The translations under genes were made by a program, and so were the position numbers. This document shows positions 44,994-53,873 of a stretch of DNA of 64,000 nucleotides, in pieces. The notes under the pieces are model-generated. The model was not told the DNA's origin. It saw nothing but the letters and a program-made list of their open reading frames with translations, and made no database searches. Within the stretch, counting starts at the first letter, position 1, and every line of letters begins with the position of its first letter. Source of the DNA: Streptomyces triculaminicus (lineage in GTDB: Bacteria; Actinomycetota; Actinomycetes; Streptomycetales; Streptomycetaceae); assembly GCF_017349075.1 (NCBI RefSeq), contig NZ_JAFMOF010000002.1:372001-436000 (forward strand), written 5' to 3'.

Positions 44994-45083
44994 GTGTTCC
45001 CCGCGCAGGCGGGGGTGAGCCGAAGATCCGGAAGCACCACAAGTTCAAGGTGCCGTGCGCTCCGCTAGGGCGGAGGTAGAGGG
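44994..45083 (+). CRISPR. CRISPR-like mini unit: type I-E-like repeat, 32-nt spacer, degenerate second repeat
   Basis: 44994-45022 (29 nt) has the type I-E repeat layout: GTGTT, stem CCCCGC, loop GCAG, stem GCGGGG, tail ending GAGCCG. A 32-nt spacer (45023-45054) follows, then 45055-45083, a 29-nt sequence matching in 17 positions. There the six-bp stem is kept with a compensating change (C7 to T7 and G20 to A20). Length 29-32-29 is exactly that of type I-E arrays. No cas genes in the window. The strand given is that of the usual repeat orientation; the array direction is not established. Confidence 0.5.
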
Positions 45084-45106
45084 GCGGCCCGTACGGGCCG
45101 CCCCTC
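45079..45106. terminator. Terminator after thrS
   Basis: GAGGGGCGGCCC (45079-45090), GTAC, and GGGCCGCCCCTC (45095-45106): a perfect 28-bp palindrome. Its first bases overlap the end of the degenerate CRISPR-like repeat. Confidence 0.85.
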
Positions 45107-45145
45107 GTCGCATTCGCATCCACCCCAAGGAATATGCTGACTCGC

Positions 45146-45694
45146 ATGACGAGTGAGCCGGAGCAGCAGTTCGGGGTGGGGACGCCAGACGCCTTTCAGC
45201 GGTTGTGGACGCCTCACCGGATGGCGTACATCCAGGGTGAGGGCAAGCCCACCGGGCCCGGGGCCGATGACGGCTGTCCGTTCTGCTCGATTCCGGCGAA
45301 GAGCGACGAGGACGGGCTGATCGTGGCCCGGGGCGAGCTCGTTTACGCCGTGCTGAATCTTTACCCCTACAACGGCGGGCACCTGATGGTCGTGCCGTTC
45401 CGGCATGTCGCCGACTACACGGAGCTGGACGAGGCCGAGACGGCCGAGCTCGCCGCGTTCACCAAGCGCGCGATGCGTGCGCTGCGTGAGGCGTCCGGGG
45501 CGCACGGTTTCAATATCGGGATGAACCAGGGTGGCGTCGCGGGTGCCGGCATCGCCGCCCATCTGCATCAGCATGTGGTGCCGCGTTGGGGTGGTGACAC
45601 CAACTTCCTGCCGGTGATCGGGCACACCAAGGTGCTGCCGCAACTTCTCGCGGACACCCGCAAGATGCTGGCGGATGTCTGGGCGGCGGTCTAG
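45146..45694 (+). CDS. HIT family protein (AP4A phosphorylase-like)
   Basis: 182 aa. The histidine triad is HLHQHVVPRW; CPFCSIP gives a Cys pair; the fold includes VYAVLNLYPYNGGHLMVVPFRHVADY. Similar to the mycobacterial diadenosine tetraphosphate phosphorylase encoded in the same thrS-HIT-pgsA neighbourhood. I chose ATG 45146 because TATGCT (45133-45138) lies seven bases before it, giving a leaderless start; ATG 45134, directly behind AAGGA, is the alternative and adds four residues. Confidence 0.88.
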   Translation: MTSEPEQQFGVGTPDAFQRLWTPHRMAYIQGEGKPTGPGADDGCPFCSIPAKSDEDGLIVARGELVYAVLNLYPYNGGHLMVVPFRHVADYTELDEAETAELAAFTKRAMRALREASGAHGFNIGMNQGGVAGAGIAAHLHQHVVPRWGGDTNFLPVIGHTKVLPQLLADTRKMLADVWAAV

Positions 45695-45813
45695 GTCGTC
45701 GGTGGGTGGGGCAGTTCCGGTCGGATGACGACCGGACGGGACCGGACAGGACACACCCCGCCCAGAATCGGGCAAATCTCACCAATTCTTCTTAAAGAAG
45801 CTCTAATAGGACG

Positions 45814-46647
45814 GTGACCTTTCTTCACCGTCGTACCGTGCTGCGCGCGGCCGCCGGCAGTGCCCTGGCCGGGGCCGCCGGCGGTGCGGTCGCGGGCTGC
45901 GACGCCGAGCGGTCGGCCACCGAAGGGGCCCGGCAGCGCACTCCCGAGCCGGCGGGTGCGTCCGCCCCGGCGCGGGCGGGGGCGCGGGCCAGGGCGTCGG
46001 CGCCGCCCGGGCCGGGCCTGCTGCTGGCGAAGCTGCCCTCGGGGTTGCCGGCGCAGATCGACCACGGTCCGCGGAAGGGCCGTTCGGTGGCGCTGACGTT
46101 TCACGGCCGGGGTGATGCGAAGTCGGCGACGGCGTTGCTGGCGGAGGCCGAGCGGGCCGGGGCCCGGGTGACCGTACTGGCCGTCGGGGACTGGCTGGAC
46201 GCGGAGCCGCGGATGGCTCGCCGGGTGCTCGACGGCGGGCATGAGCTGGGCAATCACACCATGCGGCATCTGAACATCTGCTCGATGCCCGCGAAGGCCG
46301 CCTATGCCGAGATCACCGAGTGCGCCGACCGGCTGCGCAGGCTCACGGGCGGCATCGGCCGCTGGTTCAGGCCCTCGCGCGCGCAGCGGGCGACCGATCA
46401 GGTGGTGCGGCTGGCGAGAAAGGCCGGTTACCCGCACGTCCTGTCGTACGACGTGGACTCCCTCGACTTCACCGACCCGGGCGCCGAGGTGGTCCGGCGT
46501 ACCGTGTTGAACGCGGTACGGCCGGGGTCGGTGGTCAGTCTGCACTTCGGGCACGCCGGCACGGTCGCCGCGCTGCCCGCGATCCTCGACGGCCTGCACC
46601 GCCGCGGCCTGCGCGCGGTGACGACTACGGAGCTGCTGACCCGATGA
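45814..46647 (+). CDS. NodB-fold polysaccharide deacetylase-like lipoprotein
   Basis: 277 aa. Twin-Arg signal with lipobox: HRRTVLRAAAGSALAGAAGGAVAGC. After an Ala/Pro/Arg linker comes a NodB domain: SVALTFHGRGDAKSATALL in place of the usual TFDDGP motif 1, zinc motif 2 GNHTMRH intact, RWFRPSRAQ for motif 3, SLHFGH for the last motif. Because both aspartates of motif 1 are changed, catalysis may be altered or lost. Start GTG 45814; TCTAAT six bases upstream suggests a leaderless message. Overlaps the beta-propeller gene (ATGA). Confidence 0.8.
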   Translation: MTFLHRRTVLRAAAGSALAGAAGGAVAGCDAERSATEGARQRTPEPAGASAPARAGARARASAPPGPGLLLAKLPSGLPAQIDHGPRKGRSVALTFHGRGDAKSATALLAEAERAGARVTVLAVGDWLDAEPRMARRVLDGGHELGNHTMRHLNICSMPAKAAYAEITECADRLRRLTGGIGRWFRPSRAQRATDQVVRLARKAGYPHVLSYDVDSLDFTDPGAEVVRRTVLNAVRPGSVVSLHFGHAGTVAALPAILDGLHRRGLRAVTTTELLTR

Positions 46648-47969
46648 TCCAGTTCTCGCATCACCGTCCTCGACGCTCTGTCCGTTCTCTCCGCTCCCTC
46701 GGTCCCCTCCGCTCTCTCCGCGCTCCTGGTGCGTCCCGGTCGTCTCTTCCTGGCCGTTCCCTGCCCGGTTTCCCGTTCCGCTCGCGGGGCCGGCGCAGGG
46801 CCGCGTTGTTCGCCACGGCCTGTGCGCTGCTGGTGGCCGGCTGCGGGGGCGGTGACGGCGGGGACGGTGCCGCCGCCCGGCAGCCCCGGCAGCCGGGTGG
46901 GGGTGCGCACAGTCAGGGGGCGGCGCGGGGTGTTCCGCAGGGGTTGCCGGGGATGCCGCCGCTGCTGGATCCCAACGATCTCTACGCGGCGGACCGGCCG
47001 AACGCGTTGTCGCCGGTGGTGAAGGACTTCCCGTCGCGGGTGTACGTGCCGAACACGGAGTCCGACACGGTCAGCGTGATCGACCCGGCGACGTACAAGG
47101 TGATCGAAACGATCCCGGTGGGCGAGCAGCCGCAGCACGTGGTGCCGTCGTGGGACATGAAGACGCTGTGGGTCAACAACGACCGTGGTCATACGCTCAC
47201 CCCGATCGACCCGGCGACGGGGAAGAAGGGGAAGACGGTCGATGTGCACGACCCGTACAACCTCTACTTCACCCCGGACGGCAAGTACGCGGTGGTGATG
47301 GCGTCGATGGACCGTGAGCTGGTGTTCCGGGACGCGCACACGATGAAGCGGATGAAGACGGAGCATGTGAACTGCCTGGGGGTGAATCACGCCGACTTCT
47401 CGCCCGACGGGCGGTACTTCATCGTCAGTTGTGAGTTCTCGGGGGAGTTGCTGAAGGTCGACACGGCGCGGATGAAGGTGATCGGTCAGCAGAAGCTGCC
47501 GTTCGACGGGGCGATGCCGCAGGACGTGAAGATCTCCTCGGACGGCCGGACCTGGTACGTGGCGGACATGATGGCCGACGGGGTGTGGGTGCTGGACGGG
47601 GACAAGTTCACGGAGCCGTGGCTGATGCCGACGGGCAAGGGGGCGCACGGTCTGTACGTCAGCCGGGATTCGAAGTCGCTGTACATCTCCAACCGGGGTG
47701 AGGGTTCGATCTCGGTGCTGGATCTGCTGAGCCGCAAGCTGGTGAAGAAGTGGGAGTTGCCGGACGGCGGGAGTCCGGACATGGGCGGTGTGTCGGCGGA
47801 CGGCAAGGTGCTGTGGCTGTCAGGGCGTTACAACAGCGAGGTGTACGCGATCGACACGACGGACGGGCATCAGATCGCGCGGATCAAGGTGGGCGACGGG
47901 CCGCATGGTCTGGCGGTCTATCCGCAGCCCGGGCGGTACTCGCTGGGCCACACCGGCATCTTCCGGTAG
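46644..47969 (+). CDS. YVTN-type beta-propeller lipoprotein
   Basis: 441 aa. An unusually long basic N-terminus with repeated Arg-Ser-Leu units precedes the hydrophobic segment and lipobox (ALFATACALLVAGC, near residue 70). The rest is a seven-bladed propeller of YncE/cytochrome-d1 type: SRVYVPNTESDTVSVIDPATYKVIETIPVG, HAHGLYVSRDSKSLYISNRGEGSISVLD, DGPHGLAVYPQPGRYSLGHTGIFR. Probably cell-surface, perhaps acting with the NodB-like lipoprotein whose stop it overlaps. An internal start nearer the signal is possible. Confidence 0.85.
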   Translation: MIQFSHHRPRRSVRSLRSLGPLRSLRAPGASRSSLPGRSLPGFPFRSRGRRRAALFATACALLVAGCGGGDGGDGAAARQPRQPGGGAHSQGAARGVPQGLPGMPPLLDPNDLYAADRPNALSPVVKDFPSRVYVPNTESDTVSVIDPATYKVIETIPVGEQPQHVVPSWDMKTLWVNNDRGHTLTPIDPATGKKGKTVDVHDPYNLYFTPDGKYAVVMASMDRELVFRDAHTMKRMKTEHVNCLGVNHADFSPDGRYFIVSCEFSGELLKVDTARMKVIGQQKLPFDGAMPQDVKISSDGRTWYVADMMADGVWVLDGDKFTEPWLMPTGKGAHGLYVSRDSKSLYISNRGEGSISVLDLLSRKLVKKWELPDGGSPDMGGVSADGKVLWLSGRYNSEVYAIDTTDGHQIARIKVGDGPHGLAVYPQPGRYSLGHTGIFR

Positions 47970-48000
47970 TGGCCCGGCCGCTTGGCCGCCGCGCCGTGTT

Positions 48001-49725
48001 CTAGGCGTCGTAGACGTCGACCCTGCCGGGCTTGGCGTCCTGGACGGCGCCGCTGAGGTTGCCCGCGCGGGAGACGAACTTGGAGGTGTCGACGCCGTTG
48101 TCCTTCAGGACGCGCAGGGCCGCTTCGTGGACGACGCGCAGGACGGGGGTGGCGGCCCGTAGTGCGTCGTCGGCCATGAAGCGGTGGCGCCAGGGCTTGT
48201 CGGCCCAGGCGTGGCGCAGTCCGAAGGGCTCGGGGAGGACGAGCTTGCCGCCCCAGTACTCGAGGAGGGGCGGGTACCAGGTGAGGGGGGCGCGGGCGGC
48301 GAGCCGTACGACCTCCCTGGGCTCGACGATGGGGAGGGTGCGGGTCCAGGTCTCCCAGAACTTGATGCCCTTTTTGAAGGTCTTGGTGCGGTTCTTGGGG
48401 CGGCCGTTGAAGACGGAGTGGGTGGGGCCGAGGGCGTAGCCGGTGACCTCGATGCGCAGGGTCTTGTGGAGGACGGTGACGTTGATGAGGAGATTGATGA
48501 CGAGCTGGCCGTCCCAGAGGACGAACTGGACGCCGAGGTAGTGGCGGTCGCCGCTGCCGAAGTGTTGTTTGTCGCAGATGTCCTGGAGCTGGGCGCCCCT
48601 GATCTGGTACGAGGCGGCGTCGGTGCCGCCGGGGCGGGACACGGCGGAGGCGCCCTCGCCGATGGGGACGACGACCCAGTGCTCGACGTGGGGCGCGGTG
48701 AGGCCGCCGGTGTTGATGGGGGTGCGCTCGAGGAGCTTGAGCTGGTCGTGGATGGCGCGGGCGATGTCCCAGCTGCGGAAGGGGTTGATGTCCCGGCCGG
48801 GCTCGGCGGGGACGAGGTCCTCGGCGAGCTGCCAGCTGCCCCAGCGGGTGCCCATGCCGAGTATGCCCTTGGGGCCGGCGTAGAAGACGATGTTGCTCTG
48901 CTGCTCGGCGGAGAGCTTCTGCAGGCTCTGGCGGAGCTGTTCGGCGGCGCTCTCGCCGGGGTCGCGGGGCACGCTCTCGGGGATCTTGGCGGCGACGGCG
49001 CCGCCGTCGAGCAGCCCGGTCCAGCGGTCGCGCAGGTCCTTCGCGGTGCGCTCGCAGGCGGTCTTGGCCCAGAAGCCGCCGATCAGGGGGGCGATGACCA
49101 TGGCGCGGAGGTAGAGGCCCCAGAAGCCGTGCAGCGGCGCCTTGACCATGGCGACGGCGATCACGACGGCGAGGGCGACGAGGAGGGTGGTGCCCAGGGC
49201 GCCGGCGCGCTTGTTCTGGGCGCCGGCGAGGCTGCGGCGCAGCTGGAAGGCGCCGAACCAGAGGAGGACGCCGGGCAGGAAGAGCAGGCCGAAGACGGCC
49301 ATGATGACCGTCAGCTGGGCGTCGCGGATCTTGCGGATGCGGTTGGCGGCGAGGCAGTGCTCGACGATCACCTGGGGTTCGAGGCCGAAGGACTGGATGA
49401 GGGGCTTGCGGCCGCTGCCGAGCATGCGGGTCTGCACGGCGCGGGCGAAGGCCTCGCCGAGGTTGGGCTCGAAGAGGGAGATCAGGGGTTTCTTGACCTC
49501 CGAGGTGGCCCAGTCGGAGTTGGCCTTGAGGAGCTCGTCCACGGGCCCGTCGCGGTAGGCCGCGGAGGCCAGGGCCTGTGTCGCCGCGGTGCCTCCGGCA
49601 CCGCCCGATACCGGGATCTGCGCACCCGGGCTGAAGTCGTACCCGTCTCCTGCCACCGCTGCCCCCAACCCCGCGCCCGTCCGGACGCGGGCCCGCTCCC
49701 GACTGCCGCCCACGGTCTGTGTCAT
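48001..49725 (-). CDS. Large conserved membrane-associated protein
   Basis: 574 aa. No signal peptide; a Gly/Ala-rich N-terminus, then two to three membrane helices (LTVIMAVFGLLFLPGVLLWFGAF, LGTTLLVALAVVIAVAMV, LRAMVIAPLIGGFWA), then about 330 soluble residues with YAGPKGILGMGTRWGSWQLAEDLV and VQFVLWDGQLVINLLINVTVLHKTLRIEVTGY. No family recognised, though it looks like a Streptomyces-wide protein. Start ATG 49725. It converges with the propeller gene and follows the EF-G-like gene after a terminator. Confidence 0.75.
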   Translation of the reverse strand: MTQTVGGSRERARVRTGAGLGAAVAGDGYDFSPGAQIPVSGGAGGTAATQALASAAYRDGPVDELLKANSDWATSEVKKPLISLFEPNLGEAFARAVQTRMLGSGRKPLIQSFGLEPQVIVEHCLAANRIRKIRDAQLTVIMAVFGLLFLPGVLLWFGAFQLRRSLAGAQNKRAGALGTTLLVALAVVIAVAMVKAPLHGFWGLYLRAMVIAPLIGGFWAKTACERTAKDLRDRWTGLLDGGAVAAKIPESVPRDPGESAAEQLRQSLQKLSAEQQSNIVFYAGPKGILGMGTRWGSWQLAEDLVPAEPGRDINPFRSWDIARAIHDQLKLLERTPINTGGLTAPHVEHWVVVPIGEGASAVSRPGGTDAASYQIRGAQLQDICDKQHFGSGDRHYLGVQFVLWDGQLVINLLINVTVLHKTLRIEVTGYALGPTHSVFNGRPKNRTKTFKKGIKFWETWTRTLPIVEPREVVRLAARAPLTWYPPLLEYWGGKLVLPEPFGLRHAWADKPWRHRFMADDALRAATPVLRVVHEAALRVLKDNGVDTSKFVSRAGNLSGAVQDAKPGRVDVYDA

Positions 49726-49779
49726 GGGTCGCGTGCTCAGCGTAATGGGGCGGGGTGCCGGCTGTCGTGGGAGATCGGA

Positions 49780-49816
49780 AAGCCGCCCGCCCCAAGTGAG
49801 TTGGGGCGGGCGGCTT
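49780..49816. terminator. Terminator downstream of the EF-G-like gene
   Basis: Perfect 16-bp stem AAGCCGCCCGCCCCAA (49780-49795) with its complement (49801-49816), GTGAG loop, five bases past the EF-G-like stop. Confidence 0.85.
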
Positions 49817-49821
49817 GTGAA

Positions 49822-52028
49822 CTATGAGCCGTTCTCGGCCTGTTCGCGAACGCGGTCCGCGATCTGCGGGGGCATGGGCTCGTGCCGCGCGTAGGAACGG
49901 CTGAACCGTCCCGTGCCGTGCGAGAGGGAGCGCAGGTCCACCGCGTACCGGCCGATCTCGATCTCCGGTACCTCGGCGCGTACGAGCGTGCGGCCGGAGC
50001 CGGACTGCTCGGTGCCCACGACCCGGCCGCGCCGCCCGGACAGGTCGCTCATGACCGGGCCGACGTAGTCGTCGGAGACCAGGACGCGGACCTCGGCGAC
50101 GGGCTCGAGGAGGTGGATGCGGGTCTCGGCGGCGGCCTCGCGCAGGGCGAGGGCGCCGGCGGTCTGGAAGGCCGCGTCCGAGGAGTCCACCGAGTGGGCC
50201 TTGCCGTCGAGGAGGGTCACCCGCACGTCGACCAGGGGGTAGCCGGCGGCGACGCCGCGCGCGGCCTGGGCCCGTACGCCCTTCTCGACCGAGGGGATGA
50301 ACTGGCGGGGGACCGCGCCGCCCACGACCTTGTCGACGAACTCGATGCCGCTGCCGCCCGGCAGCGGCTCGACCTCGATCTCGCAGATGGCGTACTGGCC
50401 GTGGCCGCCGGACTGCTTGACGTGCCGGCCGCGGCCGGTGGCGCGGGAGCCGAAGGTCTCGCGGAGCGAGACCTTGTGCGGCACCACGTCGACCTGGACG
50501 CCGTAGCGGGTGCGCAGCCGCTCCAGGGCGACGTCGCGGTGGGCCTCGCCCAGGCACCACAGGACGACCTGGTGGGTGTGCGGGTTGTGCTCCAGGCGCA
50601 TGGTGGGGTCCTCGGCCACCAGGCGCGCCAGGCTGTGGGAGAGCTTGTCCTCGTCCGCCTTGCTGTGGGCCTCGATCGCCACGGGCAGCAGCGGGTCGGG
50701 CATGAGCCAGGGTTCCATCAGCAGCGGGGCGTTCTTCGCGGAGAGGGTGTCCCCGGTCTCGGCGCTGACGAGCTTGGCGACGCAGGCGATGTCGCCGGCG
50801 ATGGCCTGGGACAGCTGCCGCTGCTGCTTGCCGAAGGGCTGGGACAGGGCGCCGATGCGCTCGTCGACGTCGTGGTCCTCGTGGCCGCGGTCCTCGAGGC
50901 CGTGCCCGGAGACGTGCACGGTCTCGTCGGGCCGCAGGGTGCCGGAGAAGACGCGGACCAGGGAGACGCGGCCGACGTAGGGGTCGGAGGCGGTCTTGAC
51001 CACCTCGGCGGCCAGCGGCCCGGCCGGATCGCACGTCAGCGGCGGGCGGGAGGAGCCGTCGGGGAGGTGACCTCCGGCGGCGTCCGTTCGGGCGGGGTGG
51101 GGAAGCCGCCGGTGATCAGCTCCAGCAGCTCCACGGTGCCCAGCCCCTGCCGGGCGCCCTCCTGGGCGGGGGCCGCGGCCAGCACCGGGTGGAAGCTGCC
51201 CCGGGCCACGGCCCGCTCGAGGTCCTCGACGAGGGTCTTGACGTCGATCTCCTCGCCGCCGAGGTAGCGGTCCATGAGGGTCTCGTCCTCGCTCTCGGCG
51301 ATGATCCCCTCGATGAGGCGGTTGCGGGCCTCCTCGATCAGCGGGAGCTGGTCGTCGTCGGGCGCGGTCTCGGTGCGGGTGCCGGAGGAGTAGTCGAAGA
51401 CGCGCTGGGTGAGCAGTCCGACGAGCCCGGCCACCGGGCGGTGGCCGTCGGGGCCCTCCTTTCCGTGCAGGGGGAGGTAGAGGGGCAGGACGCCGTCGCC
51501 GGACTCGCCGCCGAAGGCGGCACGGCAGGTCTCGGTCATCTCCTCGAAGTCCGCCCGGGCCGCCTCCAGGTGGGTGACCACGATGGCGCGCGGCATGCCG
51601 ACGGCCGCGCACTCCTCCCACAGCATGCGGGTGGCGCCGGCGACCCCTTCGACGCCCTCCGCCGCCGAGACGACGAAGAGGGCCGCGTCCGCGGCGCGCA
51701 GACCGGCCCTCAGCTCGCCGACGAAGTCGGCGTAGCCGGGTGTGTCCAGCAGGTTGATCTTGATCCCGGCCCATTCGACGGGCACCAGGGACAGCTGTAC
51801 GGAGCGTTGCTGGCGGTGTTCGATCTCGTCGTAGTCGGAGACGGCCGCGCCGTCCTCGACCCGGCCCGCCCGGTTCACCGCGCCGGTCGCCAGGGCCAGC
51901 GCCTCGACCAGCGTCGTCTTGCCCGAGCCGCTGTGGCCGACCAGCACCACGTTCCGGATGTTGCCCGGCCGGTCGGCCGCCACTGCTCTGCCCGCGGCCC
52001 CTGGATGTGCACTCGTCTTCTCGCCCAT
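49822..52028 (-). pseudogene. EF-G-like translational GTPase (EF-G2/FusA2 type), one frameshift as read
   Basis: Two overlapping frames make one protein of about 735 aa: 52028 to about 51064 (P-loop VVLVGHSGSGKTTLVEAL, G3 INLLDTPGYADFVGEL) and about 51061 to 49822 (domain II FSGTLRPDETVHVSGHGLED; domain IV/V FGSRATGRGRHVKQSGGHGQYAICEIEVEP, VRVLVSDDYVGPVMSDLSGRRGRV). The break lies at a G run (51061-51064, minus-strand CCCC); one more base restores PPEVTSPDGSSRPPLTCDPAGPLAAEV. The G4 motif is VVTHLE instead of NKxD, as in non-canonical EF-G2 proteins, so nucleotide choice or activity may differ. Probably an intact gene with a sequencing indel. Confidence 0.75.
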
Positions 52029-52284
52029 GTGCCTCGCCTCTCGGTCGACACCTGCGGTCCTTCGAGCTTTCCACCGTGGTCACGCTGCGTCCATACGTCG
52101 CACACGGGCGCGCAACCGTCCGCCCCCCGGGTGAGCCGGCGGCAGGGGGCGGCCGTGACGGGCGTGACCTGCGCCATGGCCCGGGGGAGCGATGTGTGCG
52201 CGGCGGCCCGGGACGGGCTGGCTACGATGGGCCAGCCGGTGGCCTTCCGACCACCCGGCCCGATCACTACCTTCCGGGAAGGCC

Positions 52285-52944
52285 ATGCTGAACAAGTACG
52301 CGCGTGCTTTCTTCACGCGTGTTCTCACACCGTTCGCCGCCCTGCTCATCCGCCTGGGGGTCAGCCCCGACGCGGTGACCCTCATCGGTACCGGTGGAGT
52401 GGTGGCGGGCGCGCTGGTCTTCTACCCCCAGGGCGAGTTCTTCTGGGGAACGATCGTCATCACGCTGTTCGTCTTCTCCGACCTCGTCGACGGCAACATG
52501 GCGCGGCAGCTGGGCCGCTCCAGCCGCTGGGGCGCCTTCCTGGACTCCACCCTCGACCGCGTCGCGGACTCGGCGATCTTCGGCGGGCTCGCGCTCTGGT
52601 ACGCCGGGCGGGGCGACGACCTCGCGCTGTGCGCGGTGGCGATCTTCTGCCTCGCCAGCGGCCAGGTCGTGTCGTACACCAAGGCGCGCGGCGAGAGCAT
52701 CGGCCTGCCGGTGAACGTCAACGGCCTGGTCGAGCGCGCCGAGCGCCTGGTGATCTCGCTGGTGGCCTGCGGCCTCTCGGGTCTGCACACGTTCGGCGTG
52801 CCGCACATCGACATCCTGCTGCCCATCGCGCTGTGGATCGTGGCCGTCGGCAGCCTGGTCACCCTGATCCAGCGGGTGATCACCGTCCGCCGCGAGTCCG
52901 CCGAGGCGGACGCCGTCGCGGCCGGCGGGGGCGAGGCCGGGTGA
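52285..52944 (+). CDS. pgsA: Phosphatidylinositol (phosphate) synthase, CDP-alcohol phosphotransferase
   Basis: 219 aa, six membrane helices. CDP-OH signature DLVDGNMARQLGRSSRWGAFLDSTLDR (D-x2-DG-x2-AR-x8-G-x3-D-x3-D). In actinobacteria the enzyme joins CDP-diacylglycerol to inositol-1-phosphate. The next two genes (acyltransferase, mannosyltransferase) confirm the phosphatidylinositol-mannoside context. Start ATG 52285. Coupled to the next gene by GTGA overlap. Confidence 0.92.
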   Translation: MLNKYARAFFTRVLTPFAALLIRLGVSPDAVTLIGTGGVVAGALVFYPQGEFFWGTIVITLFVFSDLVDGNMARQLGRSSRWGAFLDSTLDRVADSAIFGGLALWYAGRGDDLALCAVAIFCLASGQVVSYTKARGESIGLPVNVNGLVERAERLVISLVACGLSGLHTFGVPHIDILLPIALWIVAVGSLVTLIQRVITVRRESAEADAVAAGGGEAG

Positions 52945-53873
52945 GGGAACGCCTGACGGACGCGCTGTACGGGCTGGGCTGGGGCACGGTCAAGAAGCTC
53001 CCCGAGCCCATGGCCACGGCCCTGGGCCGGAACATCGCCGACACCGCCTGGAAGCGGCGCGGCCAGGGCGTCACACGCCTGGAGGCCAACCTCGCCCGCG
53101 TCGTGCCCGACGCCGGACCGCAGCGGCTCGCGGAGCTGTCCCGGGCCGGCATGCGCTCGTACATGCGCTACTGGATGGAGTCCTTCCGGCTGCCCGTCTG
53201 GAGTGAGGACCGCATCCGCTCCGGCTTCGCCCCGGAGGACCTGCACCACCTGGAGGAGGCGCTGGCCTCCGGGCGCGGCGTCGTCGCCGCCCTGCCCCAC
53301 ATGGGCAACTACGACCTGGCCGGGGCGTGGGTCACCACCCGCCTGGGGGTGCCCTTCACCACCGTCGCCGAGCGGCTCAAGCCCGAGACGCTCTACGACC
53401 GCTTCGTCGCCTACCGCGAGGGGCTCGGCATGGAGGTCCTGCCGCACTCCGGCGGCAGCGCCTTCGGCACGCTGGCCCGGCGGCTGCGCTCGGGTGGCCT
53501 GGTCTGCCTGGTGGCCGACCGGGACCTGTCCGCCTCCGGCATCGAGGTGACGTTCTTCGGCGAGGCGGCGAAGATGCCCGCCGGCCCCGCCGCGCTCGCC
53601 CTGCAGACCGGCGCCGTGCTGCTGCCGGTCACCCTCTGGTACGACAGCTCTCCGGTGATGCGCGGACGCATCCACGCCCCGGTCGAGGTGCCCGGCGAGG
53701 GCACCCGGGGGGAGAAGGCCACGGCCATGACCCAGGCGGTGGCCGACGCCTTCGCCTCCGGCATCGCCGAGCACCCCGAGGACTGGCACATGCTCCAGCG
53801 GCTGTGGCTCGCCGATCTCGACCGGCGGCCGCGGCCCGGCCACGACAAGAGCTCCGGAACGGAGAAGCCTTGA
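52941..53873 (+). CDS. Phosphatidylinositol mannoside acyltransferase (LpxL/HtrB superfamily)
   Basis: 310 aa. HMGNYDLAGAW carries the HX4D-type catalytic pair of lysophospholipid acyltransferases; CLVADRDLSASGIEVTFFGEAAKMPAGPAALAL is the family's second block. Corresponds in position and type to mycobacterial PatA, which acylates the mannose of PIM1/PIM2. Start GTG overlapping pgsA; the stop overlaps the TTG of pimA. Confidence 0.9.
   Translation: MRERLTDALYGLGWGTVKKLPEPMATALGRNIADTAWKRRGQGVTRLEANLARVVPDAGPQRLAELSRAGMRSYMRYWMESFRLPVWSEDRIRSGFAPEDLHHLEEALASGRGVVAALPHMGNYDLAGAWVTTRLGVPFTTVAERLKPETLYDRFVAYREGLGMEVLPHSGGSAFGTLARRLRSGGLVCLVADRDLSASGIEVTFFGEAAKMPAGPAALALQTGAVLLPVTLWYDSSPVMRGRIHAPVEVPGEGTRGEKATAMTQAVADAFASGIAEHPEDWHMLQRLWLADLDRRPRPGHDKSSGTEKP

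Noticed and set aside
44994..45083. Full CRISPR-Cas locus
   Set aside because: Only one good and one degenerate repeat, and no cas-like gene anywhere in the window.
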